Source: JAJDXO01 sp965213765 (GTDB taxonomy: Bacteria; Pseudomonadota; Alphaproteobacteria; Rhodospirillales; UBA2165). From it: DNA of 64,000 nt. The stretch is from contig OZ243926.1 in NCBI GenBank assembly GCA_965213765.1, forward strand, positions 2,046,001 to 2,110,000, given 5' to 3'. Shown piece by piece: positions 1-8,325 of the stretch. Made by a program: the position numbers and the translations under genes. The first letter of the stretch is position 1; each line of letters opens with the position of its first letter. Under the pieces are notes generated by a model. That model saw nothing but the letters and a program-made list of their open reading frames with translations, had not been told where the DNA came from and searched no databases.

Positions 1-160
1 GCCTCAGCACCAGGTCTTTCGGCAACTCGCCGGGCTTCGCCGCCTCGTCGATATCGGCTGGAACGATTGAGCCGGGCTCCAGGCAAACCTGACGCAGCAA
101 ATCAAGCCGCCTGGGCGATGCCGAGGCGAGGATTAGGTTCGGTATCTGAGAATGGGTCAT
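1..160 (-). CDS. maf: Maf-like nucleotide pyrophosphatase, N-terminal part (cut by window edge)
   Basis: The reading frame starts at ATG 158-160 and runs off the left edge, so only about 53 N-terminal residues are seen. They contain the Maf signature LILASASPRRLDLL close to the start and PADIDE further on. Maf/YhdE-family proteins hydrolyse non-canonical nucleoside triphosphates to monophosphates and have been linked to septum-formation control; the cytoplasm is their usual location. It lies 29 bases downstream of infA on the same strand, the usual alphaproteobacterial infA-maf order, so co-transcription is likely. The C-terminal half, including the catalytic aspartate region, is outside the window, so subfamily (dTTP/UTP or m7GTP) cannot be decided. 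Confidence 0.9.
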   Translation of the reverse strand, partial: MTHSQIPNLILASASPRRLDLLRQVCLEPGSIVPADIDEAAKPGELPKDLVLR

Positions 161-189
161 CGGCCGCGCCAAGATCAGGCGCCAGCAGA

Positions 190-408
190 CTACTTGAAGC
201 GGAAGGTAATCCGGCCCTTCGTCAGGTCGTACGGGGTCATCTCAACGTTAACGCGGTCCCCCGCCAGCACGCGAATCCGGTGTTTCCGCATCTTTCCGGC
301 CGTGTGGGCCAAAATTTCATGATCATTGTCCAGTTTGACCCGGAACATCGCATTGGGCAGCAGTTCGGTGACCGTGCCCTCAAACTCCAATAGCTCTTCC
401 TTCGCCAT
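190..408 (-). CDS. infA: Translation initiation factor IF-1
   Basis: This 72-residue protein is a full-length IF-1: it begins MAKEELLEFEG, carries the S1/OB-fold core with the HTAGKMRKHRIRVLAGD stretch, and ends KGRITFRFK, as in other bacterial IF-1 proteins. IF-1 binds the 30S A site together with IF-2 and IF-3 during initiation. It sits between a low-molecular-weight phosphatase gene and maf on the minus strand, the standard alphaproteobacterial neighbourhood. Nothing unusual is seen. Confidence 0.98.
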   Translation of the reverse strand: MAKEELLEFEGTVTELLPNAMFRVKLDNDHEILAHTAGKMRKHRIRVLAGDRVNVEMTPYDLTKGRITFRFK

Positions 409-509
409 CTCCGCTCCTGCGGCTGTTGCAATGAGGGGTGAAAGTGGTCCGAACAGCCTTTCGGGTCAAGTCCTTTTGCCCCGGATTCCGCCGAAAATTG
501 TGGGGTCGG

Positions 510-953
510 TCAGCCGCCAGGGGGCTTCGCGACAGGAAATCTCTGATGAATTCGATCATGGATGGCGTCGCGCACCCGGCGATAGGCTTCGAGCTGCACG
601 TCTCGTGTTCCTTCGATCCCACCGGGATGCTCGGTGGCCCAGTATTCCACCTCGCAGGAGACGCGCGAGATGAGGCCCAGTGCCAGGTGATGGGCTTCAG
701 GCGACAGGGTAATGATCAGGTCGAATGACAAATCGTCCAGATCATTGAAGGACTTTGGGCGGTGACGGGACATATCGATCCCCCGCTCCCGCATTACCTC
801 GACAACAAAACCGTCGGGGTCGCCAATCTCGACTCCCACCGAGTCCACATATATTTGATGCCCGTGGTAGTGTTTGAGAAACCCTTCCGCCATGGGCGAG
901 CGTACCGCGTTCAGCGAGCAGGCGAACAGGACGGCGGTGGGGCGTTCGGTCAT
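510..953 (-). CDS. Low-molecular-weight protein-tyrosine-phosphatase/arsenate reductase-like protein
   Basis: The start is set at ATG 951-953, because the family begins just before the P-loop: residues about 8-20 read VLFACSLNAVRSP, which contains the CX5R(S) phosphate-binding loop of LMW phosphatases. The protein is 147 residues, normal for the family. The gene starts 4 bases after the UPF0262 stop and lies upstream of infA, a conserved alphaproteobacterial arrangement. Family members remove phosphate from phosphotyrosine or, in the arsenate-reductase branch, reduce arsenate; the neighbourhood gives no arsenic context, so a phosphatase role is the safer reading. A longer in-frame open stretch upstream overlaps UPF0262 and lacks any conserved sequence. 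Confidence 0.85.
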   Translation of the reverse strand: MTERPTAVLFACSLNAVRSPMAEGFLKHYHGHQIYVDSVGVEIGDPDGFVVEVMRERGIDMSRHRPKSFNDLDDLSFDLIITLSPEAHHLALGLISRVSCEVEYWATEHPGGIEGTRDVQLEAYRRVRDAIHDRIHQRFPVAKPPGG

Positions 954-957
954 CGTC

Positions 958-1431
958 TTATCGCCACAGCATGACGCAAATGAGGGTGAACAACCGCCGC
1001 GCCGTATCGAAGTCCATGGCGACGTGGGGTTTGAGGCGTTCCCGCAACAACTCCGAGCCTTCATTGTGCAGGCCCCGCCGTCCCATATCGATGGCCTCGA
1101 TTTTCGACGGCGACGCAACCTTGATGGCCTCGTAGTAGCTCTCGCACATCATCATGTAGTCCTTGATGACCGAACGGACCGTCGTGAGCGGCAGCGTGAA
1201 CTCGGTCAGCGGACCATCTTCCTGGTTCCGGACATCAAGCCGGAGCCGGTTCTCCTCGACGCTGATGTGCAGATTGAACGGACCGGCGACATCATCGACC
1301 GGCTCGAAGCTGTTTTCGTCCAGCAAATCATAGATGGCGACGGCCCGGTCGCGGTCGACATCGCGCGAGCGGCGCGGCACCGTCTTCTCGTCGAGATATA
1401 CGGCGACGATGCGGCGCGTATCGTCCATCAC
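958..1431 (-). CDS. UPF0262 family protein
   Basis: A 157-residue protein recognised as UPF0262, a family restricted largely to Alphaproteobacteria and almost always next to hisD. Its function is unknown. No signal peptide, transmembrane segment or cysteine cluster is seen; the middle contains an acidic and basic alternation (around SVIKDYMMMCESYYEAI) and the C-terminus is hydrophobic. Its start codon follows directly after the hisD stop, so the two are translated from one message. The context (hisD upstream, phosphatase and infA downstream) is conserved but does not show its role. Confidence 0.9.
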   Translation of the reverse strand: MMDDTRRIVAVYLDEKTVPRRSRDVDRDRAVAIYDLLDENSFEPVDDVAGPFNLHISVEENRLRLDVRNQEDGPLTEFTLPLTTVRSVIKDYMMMCESYYEAIKVASPSKIEAIDMGRRGLHNEGSELLRERLKPHVAMDFDTARRLFTLICVMLWR

Positions 1432-2736
1432 TTACGTCTCGTCGGCCTCTGACATACGAAGCTGCAAAGACAGGGCATGGGCGTCGAGGCCTTCTGCCCT
1501 GGCGAGCGTCACGGCGGCCGGTCCGATCTTTGCCAGCGAGGCCCTATCGGCCCCAATGATCGAGCTGCGCTTCATGAAGTCCAGAACTCCGAGGCCAGAA
1601 GAAAACCTTGCGCTCCGCCCCGTCGGCAGAACGTGGTTGGGACCGGCGATATAGTCACCCACCGCCTCCGGCGCATAATTGCCGAGGAATATAGCGCCGG
1701 CATTGGTGATCTTCTCGGCCAGTCCGTCCGGCTCGGCCGTCGCGATTTCCAGATGCTCCGGCGCAATCCGGTCGACGATAGCGACCCCGGCCTCAAGTGT
1801 GGGCACGACGATAATGGCGCCATGGCTCCGCCAACTCTCACCGGCGATGTCGCTCCGGGGCAGAGCCTGAAGGTGACGGTCGACATGACGCGCCACTTCA
1901 TCGGCGAACGCCGCACTGTCGGTAACCAGGATGGATTGCGCACTGGTATCGTGCTCGGCTTGCGACAAGAGGTCCGCCGCGATCCAGGAGGGATCGGCCT
2001 GGTCGTCCGCAACCACCAGGATTTCCGACGGCCCGGCGATGGAATCGATCCCGACGGCGCCGAAAACCAGGCGCTTGGCCGCTGCCACATAGGCATTGCC
2101 CGGGCCGACGATCTTATCGACGGGTGTGATGGTCTCGGTCCCGAAAGCCAGCGCTGCCACGGCCTGGGCACCGCCGACCCGGTAGATTTCATCCACCCCG
2201 GCCAGATCGGCGGCCGCCAAGACCAGCGGGGCGATTTCCCCATCGGGCGTCGGCACAACCATAACCAGACGCGGCACGCCGGCCACTTGCGCCGGGATGG
2301 CATTCATCAGGACCGATGACGGATAGGCCGCGGTGCCACCCGGCACGTACATGCCGACCGCCGAGACCGGCAGCCAGCGGTAGCCGAGACGAATGCCCGC
2401 ATCGTCTGTGTAGTCCAGATCGTCGGGCAGTTGGCGCGCGTGGTAGCTCTTGATCCGCTGGGCTGCGAGGTCCAGGGCGGCCAGGGTGTCGGGCTCGCAA
2501 TCCTTCCTGGCGGCCGCAATTTCCTCGGCGTCAACACGCAATCCGGATTCCGCCGCGTCAAACCGGTCAAACTTGCGGGTGTAGTCGAGCAGCGCGGCGT
2601 CGCCGTTCGCCCGCACGGTCTCGACGATTTCGCGCACCGCCGGATCGACATCCGCTTCGGCCGCCCGCCTGACGTCTAGAAAGTCCTGGAACTGAACGTC
2701 GAAAGCCGGATCGGCGGCGTTAAGCCGGGCGGGCAT
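1432..2736 (-). CDS. hisD: Histidinol dehydrogenase
   Basis: Full-length (434 residues) histidinol dehydrogenase, which oxidises L-histidinol to L-histidine in two NAD+-dependent steps using a zinc ion. Recognisable stretches include VPGGTAAYPSSVLMNAIPA, VGPGNAYVAAAKRLVFG, IDSIAGPSEILV and the C-terminal GPNHVLPTGRSARFSSGL. The first 17 bases overlap the end of hisG, so the two are translationally coupled, and UPF0262 follows immediately. HisG and HisD without the rest of the his operon are normal for Alphaproteobacteria, where his genes are dispersed. Confidence 0.98.
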   Translation of the reverse strand: MPARLNAADPAFDVQFQDFLDVRRAAEADVDPAVREIVETVRANGDAALLDYTRKFDRFDAAESGLRVDAEEIAAARKDCEPDTLAALDLAAQRIKSYHARQLPDDLDYTDDAGIRLGYRWLPVSAVGMYVPGGTAAYPSSVLMNAIPAQVAGVPRLVMVVPTPDGEIAPLVLAAADLAGVDEIYRVGGAQAVAALAFGTETITPVDKIVGPGNAYVAAAKRLVFGAVGIDSIAGPSEILVVADDQADPSWIAADLLSQAEHDTSAQSILVTDSAAFADEVARHVDRHLQALPRSDIAGESWRSHGAIIVVPTLEAGVAIVDRIAPEHLEIATAEPDGLAEKITNAGAIFLGNYAPEAVGDYIAGPNHVLPTGRSARFSSGLGVLDFMKRSSIIGADRASLAKIGPAAVTLARAEGLDAHALSLQLRMSEADET

Positions 2737-3397
2737 CGACCGCCTCCCGGAACCGGGAAATCCATTTGGAGACTTCGTCGGAGCGGGTCTTCAGCGCCGT
2801 CCGGTTCACCGCCAACCGGGAAGAAATCCGGGCAATTTCCTCCACCTCAACGAGGCCGTTGGCTTTCAAAGTGGCGCCGGTAGACACCAGATCGACGATG
2901 CGCTCGCAAAGACCCAGGGCTGGAGCGATTTCGATAGCACCGGAGAGCTTGACGCATTCGGCCTGAACGCCGCGCGCAGCAAAGTGCCGCTTGGTGATCT
3001 CCGGATACTTGGTCGCGATGCGGACGTGGCTCCAACGTTTCGGGTTGTCCCGCTTCACCAGATCCTCGGGCGCGGCGACCACCATCCGGCAGTGGCCGAG
3101 ATGGAGATCGAGGGGCGCATATATCTCCCGGGAATCGAACTCCAATAGCACGTCGGCGCCGGCAACACCCATGTGGGCGGCGCCAAACGCAACAATGGTG
3201 GCGACATCGAAGCTGCGCACGCGGATAATGTCGACCGACGGATCGCTGGTCGAGAAACGGATTTGGCGCGCATCATCCTGATGAAACGCGTCCTCGGGCT
3301 CCAGGCCGGCGCGGCCGATCAGCGGCAGGACCTCGTCGTGGATTCGCCCCTTCGGCAACGCCAGAATGAGTTTTTCGTTGGCCAGCACGGCTCTCAC
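2720..3397 (-). CDS. hisG: ATP phosphoribosyltransferase, short form
   Basis: A 225-residue HisG, which joins ATP and PRPP in the first step of histidine synthesis. The length and the lack of a C-terminal regulatory domain place it in the short form (HisG_S), which needs the HisRS-like partner HisZ for activity and feedback control; hisZ is not in this window. Seen motifs: LILALPKGRI at the start, GVAGADVLLE, and the PRPP-binding-type stretch around DLVSTGATLKANGL. It overlaps hisD by 17 bases. A palindromic repeat lies in the 107-base gap to murA. Confidence 0.97.
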   Translation of the reverse strand: MRAVLANEKLILALPKGRIHDEVLPLIGRAGLEPEDAFHQDDARQIRFSTSDPSVDIIRVRSFDVATIVAFGAAHMGVAGADVLLEFDSREIYAPLDLHLGHCRMVVAAPEDLVKRDNPKRWSHVRIATKYPEITKRHFAARGVQAECVKLSGAIEIAPALGLCERIVDLVSTGATLKANGLVEVEEIARISSRLAVNRTALKTRSDEVSKWISRFREAVDARPA

Positions 3398-3458
3398 TCC
3401 CGGTTTGGGAGCGCATCCTTAAAGGTTTTGTTCTGGTTTTTCCAGGGCTGAAGGCGGT

Positions 3459-3507
3459 TAGAGCAGTTTCCGGCCAATTTGGATCAATTTGGCCGGAAAC
3501 TGCTCTA
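3459..3507. repeat. Long palindrome of the AGCAGTTTCCGG dispersed repeat, at the murA stop
   Basis: Two 19-base arms (3459-3477 and 3489-3507) are perfect inverted repeats around an 11-base loop. The core unit is GAGCAGTTTCCGGCC. The murA stop codon (TAG, complement of 3505-3507) is made by the outer end of the right arm. A half-copy with the same relation to a stop codon occurs at 59553. There is no U-tract on either side, so it is more like a dispersed intergenic palindrome than a simple terminator, although an RNA hairpin would form. Confidence 0.8.
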
Positions 3508-4791
3508 GGCGCCGACCCGTGAAATCTCCGCCCCGCACGCCGCGAGCTTTTCCTCCACCCGCTCGTAGCCCCGGTCGAGGTGGTACACCCGGTTGATCAC
3601 GGTTTCACCCTTGGCCGCAAGACCCGCCAGCACAAGCGAAACCGACGCCCGGAGGTCGGTGGCCATCAGATGCGTTCCTGAGAGTTCGGGCACCCCGCGA
3701 ACGATCGCCGAGGAGCCATGAACGTTGATGTCGGCCCCCATGCGGTTGAGCTCCGGTACATGCATGAAGCGGTTTTCGAAGATGGTTTCCGTAATCATCG
3801 AAGCGCCGTCGGACACCGCCAACAGCGCCATGATCTGCGCCTGCATATCGGTGGGAAAGCCGGGATAGGGCTCGGTCATCACATCGATGCCGTCCAGGTG
3901 ATTGTTGGTCCGCTTAACCAGGATGTCCCCATCCGCCTCGGTCACGCTGACCCCGGCCCTGCCCAGGGTGTCGACCACGGAATCGAGGAAATCCATTCTC
4001 GAATTGCGAAGCCGAAGTTCACCGCCGGTAATGGCGGCGGCGACGGCATAGGTACCGGTTTCGATCCGATCGGGGATGACGGAATAGTCGGCGCCGTGTA
4101 ACGACTTCCGTCCCTGCACCACCAGGGTGTCAGTCCCGATGCCGTCGATTTCCGCCCCCATGGCGACCAGGCAGTGAGCCAGGTCGGACACCTCCGGCTC
4201 CCGAGCGACATTCGCGAGCTGCGTCTCACCCTCGGCCAGTACCGCCGCCATCAGGATGTTTTCCGAGGCGCCGACGGAGACGGAGGGAAAGGTAATGTGC
4301 GAGCCAACCAATCCGTCCGGCGCCTTTGCACTGATGTAGCCTTCTTCAAGTTCAATCTCAGCTCCCAATTGCCGCAAGGCTTCGAGGTGCAGATCAACAG
4401 GCCGGGTTCCAATGGCGCAGCCGCCCGGCAGCGAGACCCGCGCCTCCCCGAAACGAGCCAGCGCCGGGCCCAGAACGAGGACCGAAGCGCGCATCTTGCG
4501 GACCAGATCGTAGGGCGCCGTCCTGCCGATTTCGCCGTCGGCGGTCAGGCGCAGGACGCGGCCCGCATACCCGCCGTTACCGGACCCGCCGTCCATATTG
4601 ACGGTGACACCGAGATCGGCCAGCAGATCCGCCATGGTCGAGATATCGGCCAAGTGCGGCGGATTGGCCAATGTCAGAGTCTCATCGGTCAACAAACACG
4701 CCGCCATCAACGGCAGCGCCGCGTTCTTGGAGCCGGCGATGGGAATGATGCCGTTGAGGGGTATTCCGCCTCGAATGACGATTTGATCCAC
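3505..4791 (-). CDS. murA: UDP-N-acetylglucosamine 1-carboxyvinyltransferase
   Basis: A 428-residue MurA, which transfers enolpyruvate from PEP to UDP-GlcNAc in the first committed step of peptidoglycan synthesis in the cytoplasm. The active-site cysteine, target of fosfomycin, is present in LPGGCAIGTRP (Cys125 in this numbering). The N-terminal GSKNAALPLMAA and the later YPGFPTDMQAQ and TIFENRFMHVPEL stretches are standard. The start is GTG (complement 4789-4791), 1 base after the stop of the preceding small gene. The stop lies within a palindromic repeat. Confidence 0.97.
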   Translation of the reverse strand: MDQIVIRGGIPLNGIIPIAGSKNAALPLMAACLLTDETLTLANPPHLADISTMADLLADLGVTVNMDGGSGNGGYAGRVLRLTADGEIGRTAPYDLVRKMRASVLVLGPALARFGEARVSLPGGCAIGTRPVDLHLEALRQLGAEIELEEGYISAKAPDGLVGSHITFPSVSVGASENILMAAVLAEGETQLANVAREPEVSDLAHCLVAMGAEIDGIGTDTLVVQGRKSLHGADYSVIPDRIETGTYAVAAAITGGELRLRNSRMDFLDSVVDTLGRAGVSVTEADGDILVKRTNNHLDGIDVMTEPYPGFPTDMQAQIMALLAVSDGASMITETIFENRFMHVPELNRMGADINVHGSSAIVRGVPELSGTHLMATDLRASVSLVLAGLAAKGETVINRVYHLDRGYERVEEKLAACGAEISRVGA

Positions 4792-4792
4792 G

Positions 4793-4981
4793 CTAGTCCT
4801 TTTGTTCCGGTTCCCCGTCCGCCTGCCCGCGTTGCCGCGCCTTTCGGCGGTTGAGGTTCCGCCGCAGCGCCTCGGCCAGTTTGGCCTCCCGCTCCTGACG
4901 GGCGGCCTCGGCCTTGCTCGTGACGTTTGGACCCTGCCGGCCCCTGGCGGCGTTCATGCGGCGCTCATTAGCGGTGCTCAT
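4793..4981 (-). CDS. Small highly charged protein upstream of murA
   Basis: A 62-residue, lysine/arginine/glutamate-rich protein with a predicted single helix (AEAARQEREAKLAEALRRNL) and no recognised domain. It is placed directly upstream of murA with a 1-base gap, so the two are probably co-translated; similar small basic proteins at this position are known in other Alphaproteobacteria, but without function. The start is uncertain: ATG 4979-4981 lies in a 13-base tandem duplication, and an internal ATG (residue 9) is an alternative. Confidence 0.6.
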   Translation of the reverse strand: MSTANERRMNAARGRQGPNVTSKAEAARQEREAKLAEALRRNLNRRKARQRGQADGEPEQKD

Positions 4982-4994
4982 TGGCGGTGCTCAT
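4969..4994. repeat. 13-base tandem duplication over the start codon of the small gene
   Basis: Bases 4969-4981 and 4982-4994 are two copies of a 13-base unit differing at one base. On the minus strand each begins ATGAGCACCGC. Because 13 is not a multiple of three, the upstream ATG opens an 8-codon frame that stops inside the second copy, while the downstream ATG opens the 62-residue gene. Confidence 0.8.
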
Positions 4995-5157
4995 TGATTG
5001 AAGGCGGTCGGCATGTTTGTCGCAGTCTCGTCCCTGAGCGTCAAGAATATGCCGCGGGATTGAGGCAGAAGTGCGGCGATGAAACCTTGGAGCGACGCGC
5101 TTGCCCGGACAATGTCGCTGTGGCATGTTGCGCGCCGCTTGAATCCGACCTTTATGT

Positions 5158-5232
5158 GCCGCCGTAGCTCAGGGGTAGAGCGCGCCCTTGGTAAGGGCGA
5201 GGTCGAGTGTTCAATTCACTCCGGCGGCACCA
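5158..5232 (+). tRNA. tRNA-Thr (anticodon GGT), CCA encoded
   Basis: A complete cloverleaf is seen: acceptor GCCGCCG (5158-5164) pairs with CGGCGGC (5222-5228); D-arm GCTC...GAGC; anticodon stem CGCCC/GGGCG around loop TTGGTAA, giving anticodon GGT (Thr, codon ACC); T-arm GAGTG/CACTC with loop TTCAATT. The discriminator base is A and CCA is encoded at 5230-5232. No integrase or duplicated 3' end was seen nearby. Confidence 0.97.
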
Positions 5233-5293
5233 TTTCTTCCGACGACATTTCAAGAGATTCGGCCGTAGTCTTAGGACGGCACATGTCGAGCGT

Positions 5294-6208
5294 TCATAAA
5301 GGCATGGTGCCGGCAGCCGGACCGATCAGCCTCTTCAGCACTTCCGCCGCGTCCGTCACGATCCAGAAGTGTCCCGCCCCGGGAATGAACTGGGCGCGGC
5401 AAACGGGAATCCGTTCGGCCAGCCAGCGGCCGAACGCCGCCGGCACAACGGTATCCGCTTCGCCGTGCCACAAAAATGTTGGGACCGAAATGTCCGATAC
5501 CTCGAACCCCCAAGCCCGGGACATCAGCAGCAACTCGGTAACCGGCCCCGATGTACCCTGGGAAAAGGCGTCCTCGGCCGACGCGGTCAAACACCCCCGC
5601 GTCCGATCATCGGCGAGGATATCCCGGTCCGGACCGGTCATCGCCGACATGGCGAAGCGCATCACGCGGTCCGGATTCCCGGCGAAGGTCCGCCGCAAGA
5701 GTTTTGTCCCGAGCGCGGTCATCAGACGGCTGCGACGGCCGAGGCCATAGATAACCGAATAGCGGGCCTTCAAATGTTTGCGGATTGCCGGAGAGGCGAC
5801 GGGGGCCATGGCGCTCACCAGGCCCAGTGCCGTCAGCCTGTCACCGAGCCGCGCCCCACAGGCCGCCGCGTAGGGTCCGCCGCCCGAGACGCCGGCCAAC
5901 GGAAATCGGTCGAGCGACAGGTGATCCGCCAATGACGCGACGTCATCGGCAAAATCGAGGATGGTTCGGTTCGGATTCGGATCGGAAAGGCCCAGACCGG
6001 GCCGGTCGGGAGCGATCAACCGGACGCCGGCCTCCTTGGCGGCGCGATCACCGAGCCGGAACATCACGCGGGTCGACGGCGTACCGTGTAGGAAAATCAG
6101 CGGACGGCCATCCGGGTCGCCGTATTCGGCGTAACCGAGCCGCCGCCCCGACGGCAGCATGACGAGGTTGCCTTCGTTGGGATAAGTCGCGGCGACCGCC
6201 GGGTCCAT
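5294..6208 (-). CDS. Alpha/beta hydrolase
   Basis: A 304-residue alpha/beta-hydrolase-fold protein. The oxyanion-hole motif appears as LIFLHGTPSTR (about residues 37-47), a DRPGLGLSD stretch follows, the nucleophile elbow is GVSGGGP (Ser within GxSxG), the acid is in LWHGEADTVVP and the catalytic His is in GAGHFWI near the C-terminus, so the triad is complete. No signal peptide is seen. It stands alone between tRNA-Thr and egtD; substrate cannot be told from sequence. The gap to egtD is 12 bases on the same strand, so egtD and this gene are probably co-transcribed. Confidence 0.85.
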   Translation of the reverse strand: MDPAVAATYPNEGNLVMLPSGRRLGYAEYGDPDGRPLIFLHGTPSTRVMFRLGDRAAKEAGVRLIAPDRPGLGLSDPNPNRTILDFADDVASLADHLSLDRFPLAGVSGGGPYAAACGARLGDRLTALGLVSAMAPVASPAIRKHLKARYSVIYGLGRRSRLMTALGTKLLRRTFAGNPDRVMRFAMSAMTGPDRDILADDRTRGCLTASAEDAFSQGTSGPVTELLLMSRAWGFEVSDISVPTFLWHGEADTVVPAAFGRWLAERIPVCRAQFIPGAGHFWIVTDAAEVLKRLIGPAAGTMPL

Positions 6209-6220
6209 CGGTCGCGCCGG

Positions 6221-7225
6221 TCAGGCGGCCTTCAGCAAGTGGATACTGAACAAGTCTTTCGCGTCGGTCCAGGTTGCGCCAACGGCAAATCCGGCCCGCG
6301 CCGCGAGTCCGCCGAATTCCTGGACGGTGTATTTGTAGGAATTTTCCGTATGGATGGTTTCACCCTCCGAGAAACGGAATGTCTCCCCGCCAATACGAAT
6401 GCGCTGCTCTGATTTGGCGCGCAAGTGCATTTCTATCCGCCCCTCGCCCTCATTGTAAAATGCGTAATGCTCGAACCCGTCGATGTTCACCTCGGAATCA
6501 AGTTCACGATCGATGCGGCGCAACAGGTTGAGATTGAAGTCGGCCGTGTGGCCGGCATCATCGTTGTAGGCCCGGTTCAGACGGCCGACGTCTTTCTTCA
6601 GATCAACGCCGATGAGCAGGGCGCCGTCGTCACCCACGTTCTTTCGCACCTGTCCCAGGAAGACCCTGGCCTCCACGGGCGTCTGGTTGCCGATGGTCGA
6701 ACCCGGGAAGAAACCCAGTTTCGTGCCGCCGCCGGCGACTTCGGAAGGAAGTTCGAAGTCACCGGTGAAGTCGGCGCAGATGCCGCCCACCCGCAGACCG
6801 GGGTGGCGGGCCGAGATATCCTCGACCACGAAGCGCAGATGCTCTGGTGATATATCGATGGCCGCGTACTCGGCCGGGTCTTCCAGCGCATCGAGCAGCA
6901 GATTGATTTTGGCCGCCGAGCCGCAGCCGTATTCGATGACGACCGCGCCCGGACCCGCGAGGCGCCGGATATCATCGCTTCGATCGGACAGCAGACCGGT
7001 CTCCGTCCGGGTGACGTAATACTCCTCAGTCTCGCAAATGCGGTTGAAAATGTGCGAGCCCTCCTCATCGTAGAAGAACTTCGCCGGAATTTCCTTTTGT
7101 GCGGCCCGCAAACCGGCAATCACCGCGTACTCGAAATCGGCCACCCGGGGCTGCTGGTCGACGAAATAGGCCACGCTGCCGTCGCCTCCGGACGCGCCCT
7201 CGCCGGGTGGTATCAATTTATCCAT
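6221..7225 (-). CDS. egtD: L-histidine N(alpha)-methyltransferase-like protein (EgtD family)
   Basis: A 334-residue SAM-dependent methyltransferase of the EgtD/DUF2260 type, which trimethylates histidine to hercynine in ergothioneine synthesis. Seen: PAKFFYDEEGSHIFNRICE near the N-terminus, the SAM-binding VIEYGCGSAAK, LGFFPGSTIGN, and GVDLKKDV. The start is taken at ATG 7223-7225, which gives the usual family length; an open extension upstream has no conserved sequence. The ergothioneine sulfoxide synthase EgtB, usually adjacent, is absent here. An EamA exporter lies just upstream on the same strand. Confidence 0.85.
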   Translation of the reverse strand: MDKLIPPGEGASGGDGSVAYFVDQQPRVADFEYAVIAGLRAAQKEIPAKFFYDEEGSHIFNRICETEEYYVTRTETGLLSDRSDDIRRLAGPGAVVIEYGCGSAAKINLLLDALEDPAEYAAIDISPEHLRFVVEDISARHPGLRVGGICADFTGDFELPSEVAGGGTKLGFFPGSTIGNQTPVEARVFLGQVRKNVGDDGALLIGVDLKKDVGRLNRAYNDDAGHTADFNLNLLRRIDRELDSEVNIDGFEHYAFYNEGEGRIEMHLRAKSEQRIRIGGETFRFSEGETIHTENSYKYTVQEFGGLAARAGFAVGATWTDAKDLFSIHLLKAA

Positions 7226-7340
7226 GATACGGTTGCCGCCTTTCGGTGCCGTAGGGGCGGGTAAAAGTGGCCGGATTGTTGGCAGCGAGGCATCAGGTGT
7301 CAACCCCGCCGCCCGGAAAAAGCACCCATCTTTGAGTAAG

Positions 7341-8246
7341 TTAGCGGCTTTTCCCGCCAAGTGACCCGCGGTGCGCCAGGTAGACCCCGAGCAGCACCAC
7401 CAGCCCGCCCAAGCCCCGAAGGCCGGTGACGGCTTCGGCAAACAACACCCACGCGATCAGCGCCGCCAATACCGGCTGGAACAACAGCCCGACCGAGGAG
7501 AACGCGGCCGGGAGCTTGGCGAGAGCATAGGCGATCAACCCCTGACCACCGGTATGAGACACGATCGCCAGGCCCAGCAGTACCGTCCAGCCGGCAACCC
7601 CCGCCGGCCAGAGCGGGGTCTCGGTGATCAGGGCGACCGGCAACAGAATGATCGAGGTGGAGATACCGCTCCACCACATGACGGTGGCGGTGGAGAATTT
7701 GGCCCGCAGGCGGCTGACGGTCAAAATATAGGAAGCGTAGAACACCGCGGTCGCGATGCCGAGGACATCGCCGATCAGGTGCTTTTCGCTGGTACCGGCG
7801 CTCACCCCGACCAGAATGGCGACACCGGCAACAGCGCAGAACAACCCGCCAAGAAACACCCGGTTGAACCGCTCCTTGAATAGAAGGAACGCCCCCAGCG
7901 TCACGAATATGGGGGCGAAGTTGGCAAACAGTGTCGCGTTGGCGACCGTTGTCAGATTAATCGACCAGTGCCAAAGCGCCAGATCGCCGGCAAAGAAAAT
8001 CCCGGACAGCGTAAGCAGTGCATAGTCTTTGGCGGTCGGCGGACCTGCGACGATCTCGCGCCGGCTCCGGTCGATCATGACCCAGAAAAATACGACCGGC
8101 AGCGCTAGGAAGACCCGGTGAAATCCGGTGGTGACCGGCCCGAGCTCGCTCAAACGGACAAATATCGGCGACAGGGCGATGGCCGCCGCACCGGCGAACA
8201 GCGCGGCCATCGCCCGGCGGTCATGAGCGGACCCTGAATCTGACAT
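7341..8246 (-). CDS. EamA/DMT family membrane transporter
   Basis: A 301-residue polytopic membrane protein with about ten hydrophobic segments arranged as two EamA repeats, each of five. It begins with a short polar tail followed by ALFAGAAAIALSPIFVRLSE, typical of drug/metabolite transporters that export or import small organic molecules. The gene is upstream of egtD on the minus strand with a 115-base gap. Substrate is unknown; a link to the egtD product is possible only by proximity. Confidence 0.88.
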   Translation of the reverse strand: MSDSGSAHDRRAMAALFAGAAAIALSPIFVRLSELGPVTTGFHRVFLALPVVFFWVMIDRSRREIVAGPPTAKDYALLTLSGIFFAGDLALWHWSINLTTVANATLFANFAPIFVTLGAFLLFKERFNRVFLGGLFCAVAGVAILVGVSAGTSEKHLIGDVLGIATAVFYASYILTVSRLRAKFSTATVMWWSGISTSIILLPVALITETPLWPAGVAGWTVLLGLAIVSHTGGQGLIAYALAKLPAAFSSVGLLFQPVLAALIAWVLFAEAVTGLRGLGGLVVLLGVYLAHRGSLGGKSR

Positions 8247-8325
8247 GGCGCGCGGTTATAGCTACCTCGTCCTGCCGGAACAAACGGTGAGTGATGGCGG
8301 GGATTTGGTGGTTTATAGTCGGGAC

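Noticed and set aside
5158..5232. tRNA-Thr as an integration site
   Set aside because: No integrase, no repeated tRNA 3' end and no compositional change were seen on either side.
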